Source: Dactylonectria macrodidyma (Eukaryota > Ascomycota > Sordariomycetes > Hypocreales > Nectriaceae). From it: 64,000 bases of DNA. The notes under the pieces were generated by a model. That model saw only the letters and a program-made list of their open reading frames with translations, was not told the origin of the DNA and made no database searches. The position numbers and the translations under genes are program-made. This document shows positions 10,186-21,997 of this stretch, one piece after another. The stretch spans positions 4,340,001 through 4,404,000 of the forward strand of contig JAGMUV010000004.1 of assembly GCA_020744425.1 (NCBI GenBank). Reading direction: 5' to 3'. Within the stretch, counting starts at the first letter, position 1. Each line of letters begins with the position of its first letter.

Positions 10186-12815
10186 TTACTCCGTGTATCG
10201 ACCAACGTCGCCACCAGTGTTGGGCCAAGATCCAGTGAAACCATTCTGGGTCTCAATTTCGGTTCCATTTGCAAGGCGCAGAGTAACGCGTGTGTCTTTG
10301 GAGCAAAGACCAAACGCATTGATGTTCTCAGGCGTCTCGGATATCCAGTGCATGGTGTCTGTTGTATGGTTAGCAAAGTTCCAACCCCTTATCCTTTTTA
10401 CACACCTTGACATTGGTACGCATCGCAGGGTTGATATCCGGGACCACTGAAGAAGGCCCACGAAGCAGACCCGTAGTAGTAGATGTTAGAACCGCCCTGG
10501 ATATAGTTGGCAGGACCCATGCGGCATCTCTTGTCACTGCTGTCACAATGCGAGAAGTCTGGGTCACCCCAGCCATCAACATCGGGCGTCCATGGCGCGG
10601 GAGGAATCTGTTCGACATTGTCGCCTTGGTCATAGTTGGTCTCTGACTGGAGGAGAGAGACGACAACATTGCTGGCTTCGCGAAGGTTGAGCTGGTACAA
10701 CCACCAATGCTCGCTTCCAAGAGCATGTAGCCAAGTGCCCTTGCTCGTCTCAACAAGCGCTCCGCCCTTGGCCGCAATGCTTGAGCCGCCGTCAAAGTCT
10801 TCAGTGATGTGGTCGGCAACCCAGTTCCATACGTTCTCGACGTACACAGACGAGTCTTTGGCGAAGTGCAGCCCAAGGAAAGCAGCCTGGCATTCGTTGG
10901 CCGAGTCTGTGCATGAGCTCGTCAGCCCTGAAGCCCCTCGAGTGCCACCGACGGTGATCACGGAGTTCCACAACGCAACATCACCAGGAGACGAGCCGGC
11001 CGCGTTGAACTGGACGATGATGGCGCCGGGTAACACATCGGAGACAGTGAAGCGCATGTCCTGAATCTGTGCAGTTCCAATGTCACCAGAATTGCCGACC
11101 TGAACCACGGGCTTCGGGTTTGACGAGTCTTTGAAGTAGTCTCCACTGCCAGAAATGGTAGCCCAGGCTTCTCCAACGATGCGAGAGCCTACTGGGATAA
11201 GCAAAGTGGAATCAACACGGTATTTGCCGAAGGGAAAATAGGCAATCTTGTTGTTATCCGCAGCATACTGCAATACCTTATTGAGCGCTTCAGCCTCATC
11301 AATGGTGTGGTCACCTTTGATGGTCTGGCCTCCATTTTGCTCAGGGTCTTTGATATTGATGAAGTCAGAAACCGAGTTGCTGGCAAAATTAGGCGCATTG
11401 ACGACAGGAATACGGCCTCCCGGGGCGATAGTCTCTGGCCGGGTCGTCGAGGACTGGGTTGCGCCGTAGATGGGATCGCGTCCAACTGTGTTGCCGTAGG
11501 TAAAGGTATCAACATGATCGGCAGCTTCCAAAGCGGTACCGCTAGGCAACGAGACAATGACAGAGTCAGTGTCCTTGTCGAGATTGTCGATGAGCAGCGA
11601 AGGATATCCAGATGACTCGAACGTGACTCCAGAATTGATCGACTTGGCGTCGACGAGACCAACAAAAGGCGCACCCCCAGTGTGCTTCACGGCAGTTCCT
11701 ACGGTTTCGAATGTCGGAGCCAGAAGGGTGATGGTGTTGCCTCCACTGATGAGCATGCCGACGGTGTTTTGGTAAAAGTAGATGTTTTTGTACAGGGCCT
11801 GCTGGTGGCCGTCGTGCCAGATACCGTTCTGCCATCACTCAGTTGTCAGTATATGAATCTACTAAACGGCAGGAGGTTGTGCATTGGTCTGCTGACCTGG
11901 CCCTTCTCAATTCGAACATCGGCGAGGCCAAGCGTAGAGCCGCGGCCCAGTCTGATTCCAGTGTGGCCCTGGTTATTCTGCGATGAGGCTAACTTGATCT
12001 TGATGTTCTGCAGCTGAGCGACTTGTGCAACTCCCCAATACAGAGCGCCAAATTCCTTTCCTATGTGATTGTTAGCCTTACCGTCATGTACTCGAGACTT
12101 GAACACGTACCTGCGTCAACATCAGTTGTGTCGAGAATCAAATTCTTTAGTCCGACTGCGAACGAAAGCTCTCCAGATATGCCCGTTGCAGGGTCCTGGC
12201 CTATTCCAAGTCGTTAGCGGACGACGGCGTGAAATCATGAATGCTGTGGTGTTCACCGTTGATGAGGTAATCCCCAGAGAACCCTGATGCAGCTTTGAGT
12301 ACTGGAGGCTAACGTGGCGAATTAGTGACGGCATGGCTTGTGACATAAGGAGTCATACATACATCGGTTGCGTCTCCCATGAGAATCGTGTCTGTGTTCA
12401 TCAGGATAGTCTCGCTGATCTCGTAAGTTCCGGACGGAATGTACACAACCTAATCCATACTTGTCAAGACTTAATTCGCTCTATCAGACGCAGGGGCACA
12501 TACGCGTGGCTGCGAGGCGAGCCATTGGCCATGGCGTCGAGCGCCATTTGTGCCAGCATTAATGGCATCCTGGATCGCGCTGCCATCGCCCGCTTCGACA
12601 GCCTTGTATACTTCGTACGTGTAGTCTCCATCAAGATCCGGGGCATAGCCTCGATATTCTCCCGTGTGGTCTACGGCAGCGTACCAGAATCCCGAGGCAG
12701 CCCTGGTGACGGCGCCACCACCGGAAGAGGGTGCATCGCGAGATTGCAGCCCTTCCGTTGGTAAGGCGGATGAGGCGCAGAGGAATGTCGCCAAAGCGAC
12801 AAGAGATTTGTACAT
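10186..12815 (-). CDS. GH55 beta-1,3-glucanase (glucan 1,3-beta-glucosidase)
   Basis: Seven exons on the minus strand, 12815-12504, 12449-12363, 12308-12257, 12200-12111, 12060-11897, 11828-10406 and 10358-10186, join in frame to 766 residues, the normal size for fungal GH55. A signal peptide (MYKSLVALATFLCASSALP) is followed by a short pro-region and then two tandem pectate-lyase-like beta-helix repeats. Recognisable stretches are FWYAAVDHTGEYRGYAPDLD, VVYIPSGTYEISETI, NKIAYFPFGKYRVDSTLLIP and the terminal WPNTGGDVGRYTE. The protein is predicted to be secreted and to act on beta-1,3-glucan of fungal, oomycete or plant walls. It diverges from the GH23 gene across a 905-base region. Confidence 0.93.
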
Positions 12816-13720
12816 TGTTCAAGGTAAAGACTGACGATAAGGTGGAAAGAGCGAATGGAAAAAATGAGTGAATGCAAAAAGGCAGGAAAACGAGGCCATG
12901 TGTAGTTCTGGCATCAAATATTGCCAAAAGCTACTGGAGAAATGAAGGGGCCTTGGAATGTATATCATTCCGCTTCAGCGCCAAAGTTCCTCCAGCATAC
13001 ATCACGCAACGAGAAAGATCGGCAAGGCACAGCGCTCAGCTTACATGTGAGCTTCGTCTAGAAAATCCTTCGAAGCGCACACAAGCTTTGAGCAGAATCC
13101 TCCGCACCTCTCATTGAAACACGGGGGCCTCTGCTGTGCCAATCACTATCGTGAGCGGATCTGGGAACCGAAATTGGATCATGTGAAAGTTTAGGCAATC
13201 CTTCCAATCATGGTGATATCTTGTCGGGGTCCACTTTCGCCCAAGCACCGGTGTTACCGGCAGAGGTGCACTGATGAAGAAGGTTGCATTTTCTCGGCCC
13301 CTGATCAGTGAACCTGTTTTAGCTGATCCTACGGTACTTCGGTGCCCTCGTGTAGATAATCCAAATATCCGAATCTCCAAACTTCAGTTCGCAGAGCCCT
13401 AGGATCGGCCGACTGGCTCGTCCAGTGAAGCATGTTCCTGGCTTGATGCTCAATTATTGGGCATTCCTTGTATGTCCAATGGCATCAATCATGTGCAGGT
13501 ACCATTGTCGACAATTGGGGGCGTGTTTCAATCCACCCCTGAGAACTCAGCTCTTTGCACCTTTCCCAATTTGGCGCCATGTGGGCTTCATGCAGTCTCG
13601 AGCAAGTGAAGACGAAAGTCCCATCGCATGACTGCTGAGAGATTGAAGATGTTATATAAATCATGAAATTTTCACCGGATGAAGACAGTAGAAATCAAGT
13701 TACATTCAATTCAAGGAAAG
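12816..13720. other. divergent promoter region of GH55 and GH23 genes
   Basis: This region separates the start codons of two secreted wall-hydrolase genes read in opposite directions, so it should contain both promoters. A TATA box for the right-hand gene is listed separately. Open frames inside it show no family signal. Confidence 0.55.
13653..13660 (+). promoter_or_regulatory. TATA box of the GH23 gene
   Basis: TATATAAA lies about 60 bases upstream of the ATG at 13721, a suitable position for a fungal core promoter. No other element is asserted. Confidence 0.5.
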
Positions 13721-14476
13721 ATGCCTGCTCTCACCCACTACCTCGCGGCTGCTTCCGCCTTGGCCTTTAACTTGGCTGTCGCTGAGACCAATCCCAACGC
13801 TCAAGGTGCCTGCGATACTACGCAAGGTGGCGAGGGCGCCTGTGGTCCCAACGGCTCTGAAGAGTGGCTCAACACCGGCCTCGATGCCGATGGTTGGAAT
13901 CCACCTTATCTCGACATCAACAGCCTCACCCACATCTCCCTTGAAGATTACTACAACAACGTCGGCCAGGCTTGCCAGCAGTATGATGAGTACTTTCAGA
14001 ATTCAGGCGAAAAGTACAACATTGATCCTGCCATTCTTGCCTTCATTGCTATGCAGGAGTCCTCATGCAATGCCGATGCGGGTGGCCCTACGCCTGGCTT
14101 GATGCAGTGTGACCCCAGCAACTGCCAAAACGGTCAAAGCGACTGCCAGTACCCTATCCAGGACAACGTCGACTGCGGAGCAAACGTCTTGAGAAATGCT
14201 CTCGACAATGCAAATGGGAATGCCGTTCGGGCCCTCGGTTCTTACAACGGCTGGTTCACAGCTGAAGACTACACTGGCCTGAACGGAGGGAGGGGCATTA
14301 CCGTCGACTATCCTTGCTCTAGCGAGGGCCAGCAAAACGGTTATCCCCAGAACTTGGACTACCTCCACGAAGTACTCAACGGCTGGTTCCAGGGTTATGA
14401 TATTTATGGCAACGATGCCAGCCTGGGCGGTTCTTATGGATGCGAGGGGAGTTGCAGCGATGGACATGTATGCTAG
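13721..14476 (+). CDS. secreted lysozyme-like protein, GH23 / lytic transglycosylase (SLT) fold
   Basis: Single-exon gene of 251 residues. I chose the ATG at 13721, rather than an in-frame Met 42 bases upstream, because it places the signal peptide (MPALTHYLAAASALAFNLAV) at the N-terminus. The mature domain contains YNIDPAILAFIAMQESSCN, where E113 matches the catalytic glutamate of SLT-type lytic transglycosylases, followed by GLMQCDPSNC, equivalent to the glycine-rich GLMQ segment of that fold. Many cysteines suit an extracellular protein. GH23 enzymes cleave the MurNAc-GlcNAc bond of bacterial peptidoglycan, so an antibacterial or bacterial-feeding role is a reasonable inference. The fold is mainly bacterial and phage; old transfer into fungi is possible. 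Confidence 0.85.
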   Translation: MPALTHYLAAASALAFNLAVAETNPNAQGACDTTQGGEGACGPNGSEEWLNTGLDADGWNPPYLDINSLTHISLEDYYNNVGQACQQYDEYFQNSGEKYNIDPAILAFIAMQESSCNADAGGPTPGLMQCDPSNCQNGQSDCQYPIQDNVDCGANVLRNALDNANGNAVRALGSYNGWFTAEDYTGLNGGRGITVDYPCSSEGQQNGYPQNLDYLHEVLNGWFQGYDIYGNDASLGGSYGCEGSCSDGHVC

Positions 14477-14751
14477 ATGTGTGCCTCGAATGGTCGAACG
14501 TGGATAGGCACGGTAGTTTTAGTGAGGGATTCTTACAATTTATTAAATCATCTCTACTTAAATCAATAGGATACAAGGTCGGTGGTCGTGCGCGTGGTAA
14601 GTTGGCCGACGAAGACAAGATATGCCCCAATGCCATAGAGCCTTTGCCCACCATAGCCGTAAAAGAGTAAAGATTGTACGTACATGAACAGTCTGGTCCA
14701 AATCACCCACACACCTGGGCCTCAGCTAGCACACCATCCCGGGTCATATCT

Positions 14752-15129
14752 TTAGTTCTTCCATTCCTTAATATCCCCAATAACCATGACCTTCATTCTG
14801 CTCCTGTCCCAAAACCCGGCCTCATCGGCCTCAATCTTGGCTGCAGCCTCTTCGGTTGACAAGGCGGTGTAAAACCTGCCCCAGGCTGCCTCGTCCTCAA
14901 AGGTCATCTCCACGATGACGTCGTAGTTCATCTCGTCGGCGTTCCCAGCTAGCAGCTGTGGCGTATCATTAGGCCCGTCATGCTGGGGGTACCACCTCGT
15001 GTGCTTGAGGGGCGTTGCATCGCCACATATCTCTGCCACGAGGCGCATATGCTGCTCGTAGCGAGTTTTGAACTCCTCGTGTGTGATGCCGGCCTTACGC
15101 GAGGCGAAGATCATGATAATGTACACCAT
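14752..15129 (-). CDS. EthD-domain protein (dimeric alpha-beta barrel)
   Basis: Single-exon gene of 125 residues starting at the ATG at 15129. The N-terminal MVYIIMIFASRKAGITHEEF, the helix EEFKTRYEQHMRLVAEI and the late strand RMKVMVIGDIKEW match the EthD-type ferredoxin-like fold. Fungal members form dimers and include dehydratases and cyclases in polyketide pathways as well as many proteins of unknown role. No polyketide synthase is in the window, so a biosynthetic role is not supported by context. It faces the GH23 gene tail to tail, with 275 bases between them. Confidence 0.85.
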   Translation of the reverse strand: MVYIIMIFASRKAGITHEEFKTRYEQHMRLVAEICGDATPLKHTRWYPQHDGPNDTPQLLAGNADEMNYDVIVEMTFEDEAAWGRFYTALSTEEAAAKIEADEAGFWDRSRMKVMVIGDIKEWKN

Positions 15130-16339
15130 TTTGCCGATGATTTTGGTGTGGCGAATGAGTCGTGAGATGGGAGATAGATAGATGTGTCCGCAAGAGAATA
15201 ATTGCTTAGCGTAGTGTAATGAGACTTGCGTGTCAGCTGCTCAGGCCTCGTCCTGAATCATGCGTGGCAATACCGTATTATTTATTCATTATTCAGACGT
15301 TCCATGGCCTTCCCGAATATTCCAAGTGCTTCTTGGATTGTTCGATCGGCGTGCGGGGTGATTCATCTGACGTCTTACACATTCCAGAAGCTTCCTGAGC
15401 TTTCCAACAGCTCATCATACAGGGGTATTTCTGAAGCACTGGACATGGCACGGAAATAAACGCGATGCATACGGCATGTGTCATTACTGATCATGGATGA
15501 GCCATGTGTGATCTGCGGACGTTTAGTATTCAAGTAGCATGCCGTTACTTACGCGTGCACTTTCCGCAAGGCTTGAGTTTCGACGGCAGTCCCCTTCGAT
15601 CATGTCTTGCATCAGAAAACTGGAAAAGTGACTGTGTAAGCGATTGAGAACTACGTTGCTGATAAGCACAATTTTAATACATTCGCAATTGCAACGGCGA
15701 TAAGCGACGACTCAAGTTGGCGATTAATGGTGTCTACATGACACTCTGTCAGGTGGATACTCCAGCATCGGACATTAACTCGAGCAAAGAATTCCCCATT
15801 CTCTCAAATGTTTTTAAGCTTTTAAGCCCGAAGCGAAGGGGTGACAAATCGTCTATGCCAGCTTTCAATTTATTCGGGGTTAGCTTGTCCAAACATGACA
15901 GTTCAGTGTGGACGTCCTGTGCATCGGACATAACCCTGGTAACGAATCAGGCAATTCTTTGACACCCTCTAAGTCCGAAAAGTGACCCACCATCGATTAA
16001 CAATTGTGCCAACCTTCAATCAATCAGGTGCGGTTTGTCCAATATGCGGCCGCAAATGGGTCACATCGCGTACGCCATGCACATTAGTATCACTCCGAGT
16101 TGTTCCACTACAAATCAGAGCTTGGTCATCATGCAGTCTGACAGCGTCAAAGAGGGTTTCATCCGGCGTTCCACGCCGAGCACTCCATCTTGGCACCTGG
16201 TTTGCTTCTCATTCTGAAGACTATAAAGCCTGCGACATCGCGTTCTTTTACCTCGAACTTTCCAGCACTTCTCACATCGTACATTCTAACCATAGTCATA
16301 TCCATCGATTTACTCACTGAACACCCAAGGCATACCAAG
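15130..16339. other. intergenic, divergent promoters
   Basis: About 1.2 kb between the EthD gene and the SDR gene, which are read away from each other. It should contain both promoters; a TATA-like element for the SDR gene is listed separately. Short open frames near 15717-15962 show no motif. Confidence 0.45.
16221..16228 (+). promoter_or_regulatory. TATA-like element of the SDR gene
   Basis: CTATAAAG lies about 115 bases upstream of the chosen ATG at 16340, at a plausible core promoter distance allowing for a leader of some 80 bases. Confidence 0.4.
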
Positions 16340-17347
16340 ATGACATCTGGCACTCTTCTCATCACTGGTGCGAGTGGCTATCTCGGTGGTCACCTCATCA
16401 AGGCTGCCCTAGACAAAGGCTACAATGTCCGAGCCACTGCCCGAAGCGAGTCATCCGCAAAGAAAATCCTCGATCAATTCCCAAAGTATGCGGATAAGCT
16501 TTCGTACGCGATCGTACCTGACATCACCCACGCCGGATCCTACGAACAACACCTACAAGACGTCGTAGGTATAATCCATACAGCCTCGCCATTCGTCCTG
16601 CAGCCTGAAGACAATGTCAAGGATTTGCTGGAGCCCGCGATTCGGGGATCCCTTGCCGTTCTCGAGGCTGCTCGCCAATGGGGTCCATCCGTTCGTCGTG
16701 TCGTCGTTACCTCAAGCCACGCCTCTGTGTGTGACTTATCCAAGGGAAAGCGCCCGGGCTATGTGTATGACGAAAAGGATTGGAACCCGGTGACATACGA
16801 GGAGGCTGCTGTAGCTTCTGGAGTTGTTGCCTACTGTGCGTCCAAGGCACTGGCCGAGAGAGCTGTGTGGGACTGGGTCTCTGAGCACAAACCCAAGTTC
16901 GACCTCGTCACGATTACTCCTCCTTGGATATTCGGTCCCTACGTCACCGAGTTGACCAGCACAAAGCATCTCAGCGAATCGCTTCAGCTTCTGCACGGAA
17001 TCCTCGGTGCGAGTGAGATCCCACCATTCGACTTTGGTGGTTTTGCCGACGTACGCGAAGTGGCAGCCGCACATATCCTGGGCTACGAAGTCCCAGAAGC
17101 AGGCGGACAGAGGTTCTGGGTCGGTCAGAACTTCAACTATCAGAGCGCCGTAGATGCGGCCCGAGCAGAGATTCCAGAACTCCAGTCCAGGCTCCCTCTT
17201 GGCCAGCCAGGAGTCATTGAGGACACTTACAAGGTGGATGGAAGCAAAGCAACTAGAGTGCTCGGGGTGAAATACAGGACTTTAGCGGAAACGATGAAGG
17301 ACACCTACGCCCAACTCCTCCACGCTGAAGCGGTGGAGGCGCAATGA
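16340..17347 (+). CDS. NADPH-dependent extended SDR reductase (Gre2 / dihydroflavonol-reductase-like)
   Basis: Single-exon gene of 335 residues. The open frame extends further upstream, but ATG 16340 puts the cofactor motif at the usual place. TLLITGASGYLGGHL (residues 5-19) is the NADP(H)-binding glycine motif of extended SDRs. The catalytic serine lies in VVVTSSHASV (about 125-126), and YCASK supplies Y165 and K169. ITPPWIFGPY and the late FADVREVAAAHILGYE are standard for this family. Such enzymes reduce aldehydes and ketones, for example methylglyoxal and lignin-related carbonyls, in the cytosol. The physiological substrate is not predictable. It converges with the 7TM gene on its right. 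Confidence 0.88.
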   Translation: MTSGTLLITGASGYLGGHLIKAALDKGYNVRATARSESSAKKILDQFPKYADKLSYAIVPDITHAGSYEQHLQDVVGIIHTASPFVLQPEDNVKDLLEPAIRGSLAVLEAARQWGPSVRRVVVTSSHASVCDLSKGKRPGYVYDEKDWNPVTYEEAAVASGVVAYCASKALAERAVWDWVSEHKPKFDLVTITPPWIFGPYVTELTSTKHLSESLQLLHGILGASEIPPFDFGGFADVREVAAAHILGYEVPEAGGQRFWVGQNFNYQSAVDAARAEIPELQSRLPLGQPGVIEDTYKVDGSKATRVLGVKYRTLAETMKDTYAQLLHAEAVEAQ

Positions 17348-17662
17348 TGTTCTGTGGCCGGGATGTTTTCGAGGTCAGGTTATGGTTTTAGCACACAGAT
17401 TGAGTTACTTCAGCTGAATTCACGCGCAACAAGGCAAAAATGGGTTTTCGCCATACAGTAATTAATCATAACTGAGCGATAGTGCGGCTATGGCTGCTCT
17501 CAAGCGTAGCGTGCTCTCGGTTCGGAAGAAATCGTTCCAGTGTCGTTATAAATTGCGTCAAGTCTAATAGTATATCAAATGTGGTATAAAATGAAAAACG
17601 AGAGAGGAAGAAATCCCATGTGACATCATATCTAATAGTGCCGTCAACCTTTAAGCCCCTCA
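17348..17662. other. convergent intergenic region
   Basis: About 315 bases between two genes that end facing each other. It should hold both 3' UTRs. Nothing else is visible. Confidence 0.45.
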
Positions 17663-18758
17663 CTATATCCTTGATTCTAATCCCCTATCACCGGGCTCGA
17701 CTTTTGGTTGCGATTGCTCTACATCGCCCATGGCCTGAAACTCAGTGCTTGCCCCCGAGAGCCCATCGTTGAAGGTAGTAGACCCAACGCTTGCTGAGTA
17801 GTGCCCCGGTCCATTGCTTCCATCAGGAATGTGGAAAAGGCGGTCTATCCGGAATAGTATGTAGGCGTAGACAACAATGATCTCGATTCCGTAGGTGAAA
17901 ACATAGAAGCAGGCTTTATGGTGATACCAAGCAGGATCCGCTGCGCTGCGTGGTCCCATCAACGAGATTCCAGCTCTGAATCCTGCACCTATAGCTAGCA
18001 ACGTCGATGTAATGACAATGAGGGCCACCTTTGTACGCATGCGTCCTTGGCCAAACTTTTCAATGTCGCCCTTTCGTGGAAGTAAGACGCAAAGGGCGAT
18101 GATAGGCAAGGGCAGAAACGACACCACAGCGAGGTATGTGCCTCCAGCTCGTTGCACATCCCGCAACTTGTAGAGCTTGGAAAGATCGCGAGTGTAGAAG
18201 CTGTAAACAAGCGCGACAATGACCATCATGATATCGGTAGTGATACTGACGTAAAGTATCTTGAACGCTATCGTCATCGGCTTGCTCCATCCAATGCGCG
18301 GGTGATAGGCGCGGAGGATCCGTTGGGTAAGAACAAGGTTGATGACGAAGAGCATCACGACACCAGCGTTGATGAAGACTTGGGTGGCGATGATGATTTT
18401 GGCATTTTCGAGGCGTGATGCCCAGCAGATTCGCAGTACATTGGCGATAATGCGCGCCATGCAAAACACCCAGAGCAGAGCTGAGGTGAAGAAGTGATGT
18501 GATTGGAGGACGTTGCGCACGTAAATGGTCAAGTTTAGAACAGCGGCGACAACGAAGAAAGCCAAGATGACGGCGCTGATGGGATCATCAACTTTGACAC
18601 TGGGGTAACCGCCAAGAATAGCAAATAGAGGATGGTATGGAGGACCCTAATTGGTTAATCTTTACAATTCGGCTGAATGAGATGAGTGTACATACCGAGG
18701 TAAGCACGCTCGTGGGAATAGAGCGGCTATCTAGCTCTTGGACTAATTGGGACGACAT
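17663..18758 (-). CDS. fungal seven-transmembrane protein (family C GPCR-like / DUF3112-like)
   Basis: Two exons, 18758-18696 and 18646-17663, join in frame to 348 residues. The donor is GTATGT and the acceptor is TTAG. The N-terminus is short and without a signal peptide; GPPYHPLFAILGGYPSVKVD leads into the first membrane helix. About seven hydrophobic segments follow, with short loops such as RILRAYHPRIGWSKP and SFYTRDLSKLYKLRDVQRAGG, then a hydrophilic Ser/Gly-rich tail of about 70 residues, probably cytosolic. The pattern resembles a fungal family often labelled family C-like GPCR or DUF3112. No ligand or signalling partner is known to me, and the GPCR label is from weak resemblance only. 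Confidence 0.78.
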
Positions 18759-20341
18759 GACAGTGTCAAACGCGTGCGTTTCGTGCATTTGCATGTGATT
18801 TTCGTGGGCTGAGACTGAATATTGTTCGCTTAGGTATCGCCCGATCTTGTTGACATGTTGACTTTGGCGGCTCGTTGATAGCTCCCTGGTACCGAGTCTC
18901 GGTGATGGATTAATATTGGCTGAAATGCAGTGGGACAAGTCTTGGCGACGTCGGTCACTCTGGGATTGCAAGCTCTTATAAGTTACGCCTGTTGCTCCTA
19001 TGATCTCATCACGGCTCGATGTTGTTGGGACTTTCGGCTACCTCTCGTAACGAACGGCATCGAAATCACCCCACTGCCACAGCCGAGGAGGCACTGACGG
19101 CCCTGCTGGCGTAGCAAAACGACCCAGATTCGTATCATCGGCCGTCGGAGTTTTGGCACCGGAGCGAGACGGCGGTGGTTTTTACCGACATTTGCAAGGG
19201 TCCTTTGCTGTAGATGCCATCTTCGTAGTACGTACGGGCCAAGGGATCTCACGATGCCATCTGACGTTGCATGGGAGCATCAATGGCCAAAATAGGGAAC
19301 TCGACATATTTTTCCAGATCATCCTCCAGGTTCCCAACTACTTAAGGACTCCTTGACCCAGCCACCAACTGTCCCAGACATTTGAGGCGGTGCATGCCGT
19401 GTCGTCGTTACGCGGCTGATGTTGAAGCCGTACACATAGGAGAATTGGAGGGAATTGTTCCTCCGACGATCCGTTCGCCGGAAGGAAAATCCACCCGAGC
19501 AACTCACCCAAAAGTGATCTGCTGCAAAGCCCCGACGGAGTGTCGCTCTCCATGGTAGCGATGCCTTTTTTCTTATATTCGGTTCATCTCGGCTGAAGTG
19601 ACTGCTAGATGGCGCAGGGATTGTTTTGGTCTAGATCTGATTGCATTACTCCTACGACTCGAGTGATCGCTTATCTCTTCTGAGCCAATCCACCGCTCAT
19701 CCTGAGCCGACCGATAAGGCTTGCCAATACGGAGTACTCGTATCATAATCCACACTCCTTTAAACTGGGTTTTGGCCCTTTGTCAAGAAGACTAAACGCC
19801 GATCCAAGCGGCGCGTGCCATTCGATAGTCATAGGTCTGCTCCGAGGCTTCATCGCACCACGCCCAGTCAGGTGATTGTTCTTGCAAGCGTGACAAAGCA
19901 AGCAAACCCCATTGCTTCTTACCTGTCATTTGGCCATACTACGTAGTAGATGGACTCGGATTTCGACGTCATTTCTGCCTTGCTTTCTCCCCAACAACAG
20001 CTCAATCCCTTGCCGCACTCTCGGCAAGGCAAGCAACATACGACAGCACCTTCACTGGAGATAACTCATTCGTGTGTCCTGAATCCATTCATCCCTATTT
20101 GCGGTGTATCCAAGAATGCAACGCTACAGTTCCAATCACGAACTTCAGCTGGGCTGATTGTGTCCAGCTCAGATACAGGACTATAGGTTGCAGAGCCTAC
20201 ATGTGGCAGAGCTTGGCTGGAGAGAAATTAAACACATTCCATAATGTACGGGATAGACAAGTCAACTTGAATAATAATGCAAATAGTTATCAGGGTCATG
20301 AAGCTTGCTAATGTGGTGTAATCTCGTAGTCTAGGATCTCT
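18759..20341. other. intergenic, no gene recognised
   Basis: About 1.6 kb. Several overlapping short frames at 19338-19553 and 19950-20311 show no signal peptide, motif or splice continuity. The left part should contain the promoter of the 7TM gene. Confidence 0.5.
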
Positions 20342-21997
20342 TTAGTTCATCAAGGGACGCGACGTCTCATCAACCAACTCGTCAGCCCGTTGCCGTTGCT
20401 CCCTCCTTTGCAAGTATCTAATGACAAAAGAATTTGCTATCAGTGCAATTGCAACCAGCACCATTATTGGGTATCCCAAGGGATAGCTCGGAGCCTCCAC
20501 TTGCTTCCAAATAATGAGTGGCAACCACGCCTGAAACACATACGCCATTTCGTTCATTGTTGCTGTCACAAGAGCCCTCTCCTCGTTGTCGCCGCTGCAG
20601 ATCTCGTGCGCCCATGCAAATGTAAGCCCACTGATTCCTCCACCGAAGCCGCATAGCAGGAAGCATGTCCATTTAAGTGCATTGGGAATGTCCCAAATCG
20701 TAAGCCCGACATATGCAATGATTTTGATGACACCTGAGAAGACGATGGCTGGCCATCTTGCTCCACCGAACAGGCCATCTGATGTCCAACCGTATATCAG
20801 TGTGGTAATAATGCCGATGACTTCGACGATGGTAGGATAAATGTTAATTTCCTTGATGGAATATCCTTGCTCTTTCATCCAGATGGGGAGAGCCGGCTGC
20901 GAGCTGCCACCATTGCCGTTATTGAACAGTATATATAAAGAGACGAGGGCGTAAATGTGCCAGCTCGAGAAAATCTTTCGAAACTTTTCCCTGGTATACG
21001 GCTCTCTATTGGCGCGCCCTTCAAGTTTCATGCGTTTCTTGGCGAGCTCAATCTCGTCTTCGGTTAGATACCACACGTTTGTGATTTCGGGTACGTCAGG
21101 TAGGAAAAAGAAGCCCGAGATAGCGATGGGGAGCGACACTACTGTATTAGCAATGAAAAGCCATTGCCAGCCATGGAGGCCATGGAGGCCATCTAGGTCA
21201 TATGAACCAGCCATGAGGTACCCGGACATCATGGAACCAAAGTTGCCCATAGCATGAAATAAACAGGATCGTTTCGCAAGCTCGTCTTTTCGATACCAGG
21301 AGCCGATAATGTATTGCATCCCAGGGTAGAAGCTGCTCTCGGCCAGGCCGACGAAGAAGCGTAGGACATACATTTGATTTGCAGTGGTACACCTAGCAAG
21401 AAGGACGGTGAGGATCGACCACGTTACCTAATTCCAATGGTCAACAATTGCACTTTCGCTAGTGTCGTGGTTGCGACAGATATTACCTCGCATGCAGGGA
21501 TCCAGATGCTGGGACGGATTCGCGTAAGGAGCATGTTACTGAATGGTGAGCGTGTAATCCTGTGATACAGAGACGACAACTTACCTAGGGATTTCCCCTA
21601 GCACATATCCAATAGTCCAACATGTTTGCATATAGTTCCACTCGTTCCCCACAAGATTCATGTCCTCTTTCATCCCCGATACAAAGGCATTTTTTATGTT
21701 CACCTAGACAAACAATAAGAATACGACGGTACCGCGGACAATCGGCTGACTCACTTGATCGAGATACTTAATAAAGTATCCCAAGGATGCCAGGGTCATG
21801 AGGGCAGTATCGAGTTTGAACAGAAACGCTCGCTCTTCTGGTGACTTGTCAAATGTGTCCCAAATATACGACTTCCAAGTCCTCTTGAGGGGCTTTTTAG
21901 TCGCGGTCGCCCCTTGTAGATACGAGCTAGAGGATGAACTTGAATCATCTAGAAGTCTAGTTCTTTCTAATGAAATCATCTTGTCAAGGCCTGGCAT
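20342..21997 (-). CDS. MFS transporter, allantoate permease family (Dal5/Fen2-like)
   Basis: Four exons, 21997-21755, 21703-21585, 21538-21487 and 21427-20342, join in frame to 499 residues. All three introns are short GT-AG. The N-terminus is cytosolic with a run of serines. FDKSPEERAFLFKLDTALMT and LGYFIKYLDQVNIKNAFVSG match the start of anion:cation symporters of the allantoate permease family. YMQTCWTIGYVLGEIPSNML, RFFVGLAESSFYPGMQYIIG and DVPEITNVWYLTEDE are further diagnostic stretches. The twelve-helix topology is complete. Family members import allantoate, pantothenate, biotin or nicotinate by proton symport at the plasma membrane; the substrate here is unassigned. Confidence 0.9.

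Noticed and set aside
14752..18758. EthD gene, SDR and 7TM protein considered as a secondary-metabolite cluster
   Set aside because: No polyketide, peptide or terpene synthase is present nearby, and orientation and spacing are ordinary.
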